Assembly: GCA_030043675.1 (NCBI GenBank)
Contig: JASHXG010000072.1
Span: 1-7,928 of the forward strand
Length of the DNA stretch: 7,928 bases
Direction: 5' to 3'
Source: Vulcanimicrobiota bacterium
GTDB lineage: Bacteria > Vulcanimicrobiota > Vulcanimicrobiia > Vulcanimicrobiales > Vulcanimicrobiaceae
In this document: positions 6,836 to 7,928 of the stretch, in pieces
How positions within the stretch are numbered: the stretch's first letter is position 1
How the letters are laid out: each line of letters begins with the position of its first letter
Program-made: the position numbers and the translations under genes
Notes under the pieces: model-generated
Told to the model about the DNA's origin: nothing
What the model saw: only the letters and a program-made list of their open reading frames with translations
Databases searched by the model: none

Positions 6836-7928
6836 ATGCGCAGTCGCGTCGGAAGCCTCTCGGGCGCCTACGGCTTCGTTCTGCTGGTCGGCATCCTCAG
6901 TTTTTTCGCCGATTTTGCCTACGAGGGCGCGCGCAGCGTCACCGGGCCGTTCCTTGGCTTCCTGGGTGCGACCGGCGCGATCGTTAGCATCGTCGGCGGT
7001 TTCGGCGAGTTCGCCGGCTACGGTCTGCGCCTGGTCTCGGGCCCTTGGGCGCAGCGCAGCGGACGATTTTGGCCGATAACGATCTTCGGCTACACCGTGC
7101 AAATGATCGCCGTTCCTCTGCTGGCGTTGGCCGGCAACTGGCCGACCGCAGCGGCGCTGATCGTTCTCGAGCGCGCGGGAAAAGGCATCCGGAATCCGCC
7201 GCGCGACGCCATGCTCTCCGTTGCCTCCAAGGAGATCGGTTACGGGTGGGGCTTCGGCCTTCACGAAGCGCTCGATCAGGCCGGAGCGCTGTGCGGTCCG
7301 CTGTTGATAGCGCTCGTCTTGACGCTTCGGCATTCGTACGATCAGGCGTTCGCGGTACTCGCCATTCCCTCGTCGATCACGCTGGTATTACTGGTCGTCG
7401 CGCGCGCGATCTACTCGGTTCCCGGCGAGATGGCACATGCACCGGAGCGCACCGCGGCTGACGAGAAGGAGCTACCGAAAATCTTCTGGCTCTACCTGGC
7501 GGGGGCCGCGCTCGTGGCGACGGGCTTCGCCGATTTCTCGTTGATTTCGTATCACTTCCAAAGCGGAGAACTGCACCTGAACAAATCTTGGCTCCCAATT
7601 TTCTACGCGGTGGCAATGGCGGCGAGCGGAGCCGGCTCGCTGGCCTTCGGCAAGCTCTTCGACCGGTTCGGACTGATCGTACTCATCCCGCTGACGCTGA
7701 TTGCCGCCGCGTTCGCGCCGCTGGTCTTTTGGGGAGGCTTCGCGCTCGCCCTCACCGGAGCGGCGATTTGGGGTATCGGTATGGGCGTTCACGAATCGAT
7801 CATTCCGGCCGCGGTCGCGCACATGGTACCCGAACGTCGCCGCGCCAGAGCGTACGGCATCTTCACGGGATCCTACGGTATTGCATGGCTGCTCGGCAGC
7901 GTCGTCATCGGCCTGCTGTACGGAGCGC
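6836..7928 (+). CDS. MFS transporter, MJ1317-like group (3' truncated)
   Basis: An open frame from ATG 6836 runs to the window edge without a stop, giving 364 residues and about ten membrane segments of an expected twelve. Motif-A-like loops are present in both halves: SGPWAQRSGRFWP (68-80) and FGKLFDRFGL (271-280), as in the duplicated MFS fold. FADFAYEGARSVTGP (24-38) in helix 1 and ERAGKGIRNPPRDA (112-125) between helices 4 and 5 are hallmarks I associate with the MJ1317-like MFS group, whose substrates are unknown. An in-frame GTG at 6824 could add four residues; a TAG at 6815 blocks anything longer. No strong ribosome site is visible. It is divergent from proS and shows no functional link to it. 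The missing part should be only the last one or two helices. Confidence 0.88.
   Translation, partial: MRSRVGSLSGAYGFVLLVGILSFFADFAYEGARSVTGPFLGFLGATGAIVSIVGGFGEFAGYGLRLVSGPWAQRSGRFWPITIFGYTVQMIAVPLLALAGNWPTAAALIVLERAGKGIRNPPRDAMLSVASKEIGYGWGFGLHEALDQAGALCGPLLIALVLTLRHSYDQAFAVLAIPSSITLVLLVVARAIYSVPGEMAHAPERTAADEKELPKIFWLYLAGAALVATGFADFSLISYHFQSGELHLNKSWLPIFYAVAMAASGAGSLAFGKLFDRFGLIVLIPLTLIAAAFAPLVFWGGFALALTGAAIWGIGMGVHESIIPAAVAHMVPERRRARAYGIFTGSYGIAWLLGSVVIGLLYGA

Noticed and set aside
5962..6987. Long plus-strand open frame (341 codons) opposite proS
   Set aside because: It is antisense to an unmistakable proS, Arg/Gly-rich with no domain or signal, and continues into the MFS gene in the wrong frame. 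Long antisense frames are common in GC-rich DNA.
1..7928. tRNA or rRNA genes, CRISPR arrays, insertion sequences, phage genes or integration sites
   Set aside because: No repeat arrays, terminal inverted repeats, transposase or integrase motifs, or tRNA-like cloverleaf were seen, and nearly all bases are occupied by ordinary genes.

Overview
This is a GC-rich (about 60 % by eye), densely coded bacterial chromosome segment. It holds seven complete or near-complete genes plus one truncated at each edge, almost no intergenic space, and no sign of mobile elements, CRISPR or RNA genes. The taxon cannot be fixed from the sequence alone. The archaeal/eukaryotic-type prolyl-tRNA synthetase, the Amj-type lipid II flippase and the GC-rich codon use fit several Terrabacteria-like phyla. 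An uncultured lineage such as Ca. Eremiobacterota is a guess, not a finding.

Layout. Bases 1-1109 (+) are the C-terminal part of a membrane glycosyltransferase of the GT39/ArnT type. It converges, with a 14-base overlap, on a six-gene minus-strand run read from 6738 down to 1096: proS (5278-6738), a small exported protein of unknown function (4725-5270), an M16 zinc peptidase of the YmxG/MlpA kind (3469-4725), an Amj-family lipid II flippase (2549-3454), a TPR-like lipoprotein (1891-2562) and a four-TM DUF4239 membrane protein (1096-1878). Junctions in this run are a 7-base gap, a 1-base stop/start overlap, a 14-base gap, a 14-base overlap and a 12-base gap, so it is very probably one transcription unit. 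Upstream of proS is a 97-base divergent spacer, then an MFS transporter (6836 onward, +) that runs off the window end.

How the genes may work together. proS is housekeeping. Four of the other five genes of the run encode exported or membrane proteins: exported protein, lipid II flippase, lipoprotein and DUF4239 membrane protein. This suggests a cell-envelope theme riding on a housekeeping promoter. The clearest point for a reader is that the 2549-3454 gene, which looks like a generic transporter, carries the sequence hallmarks of Amj (DUF2837), the alternative lipid II flippase. I do not see a new multi-gene system that can be defended from this sequence. The least explained items are the small exported protein and the lipoprotein/DUF4239 pair behind amj.
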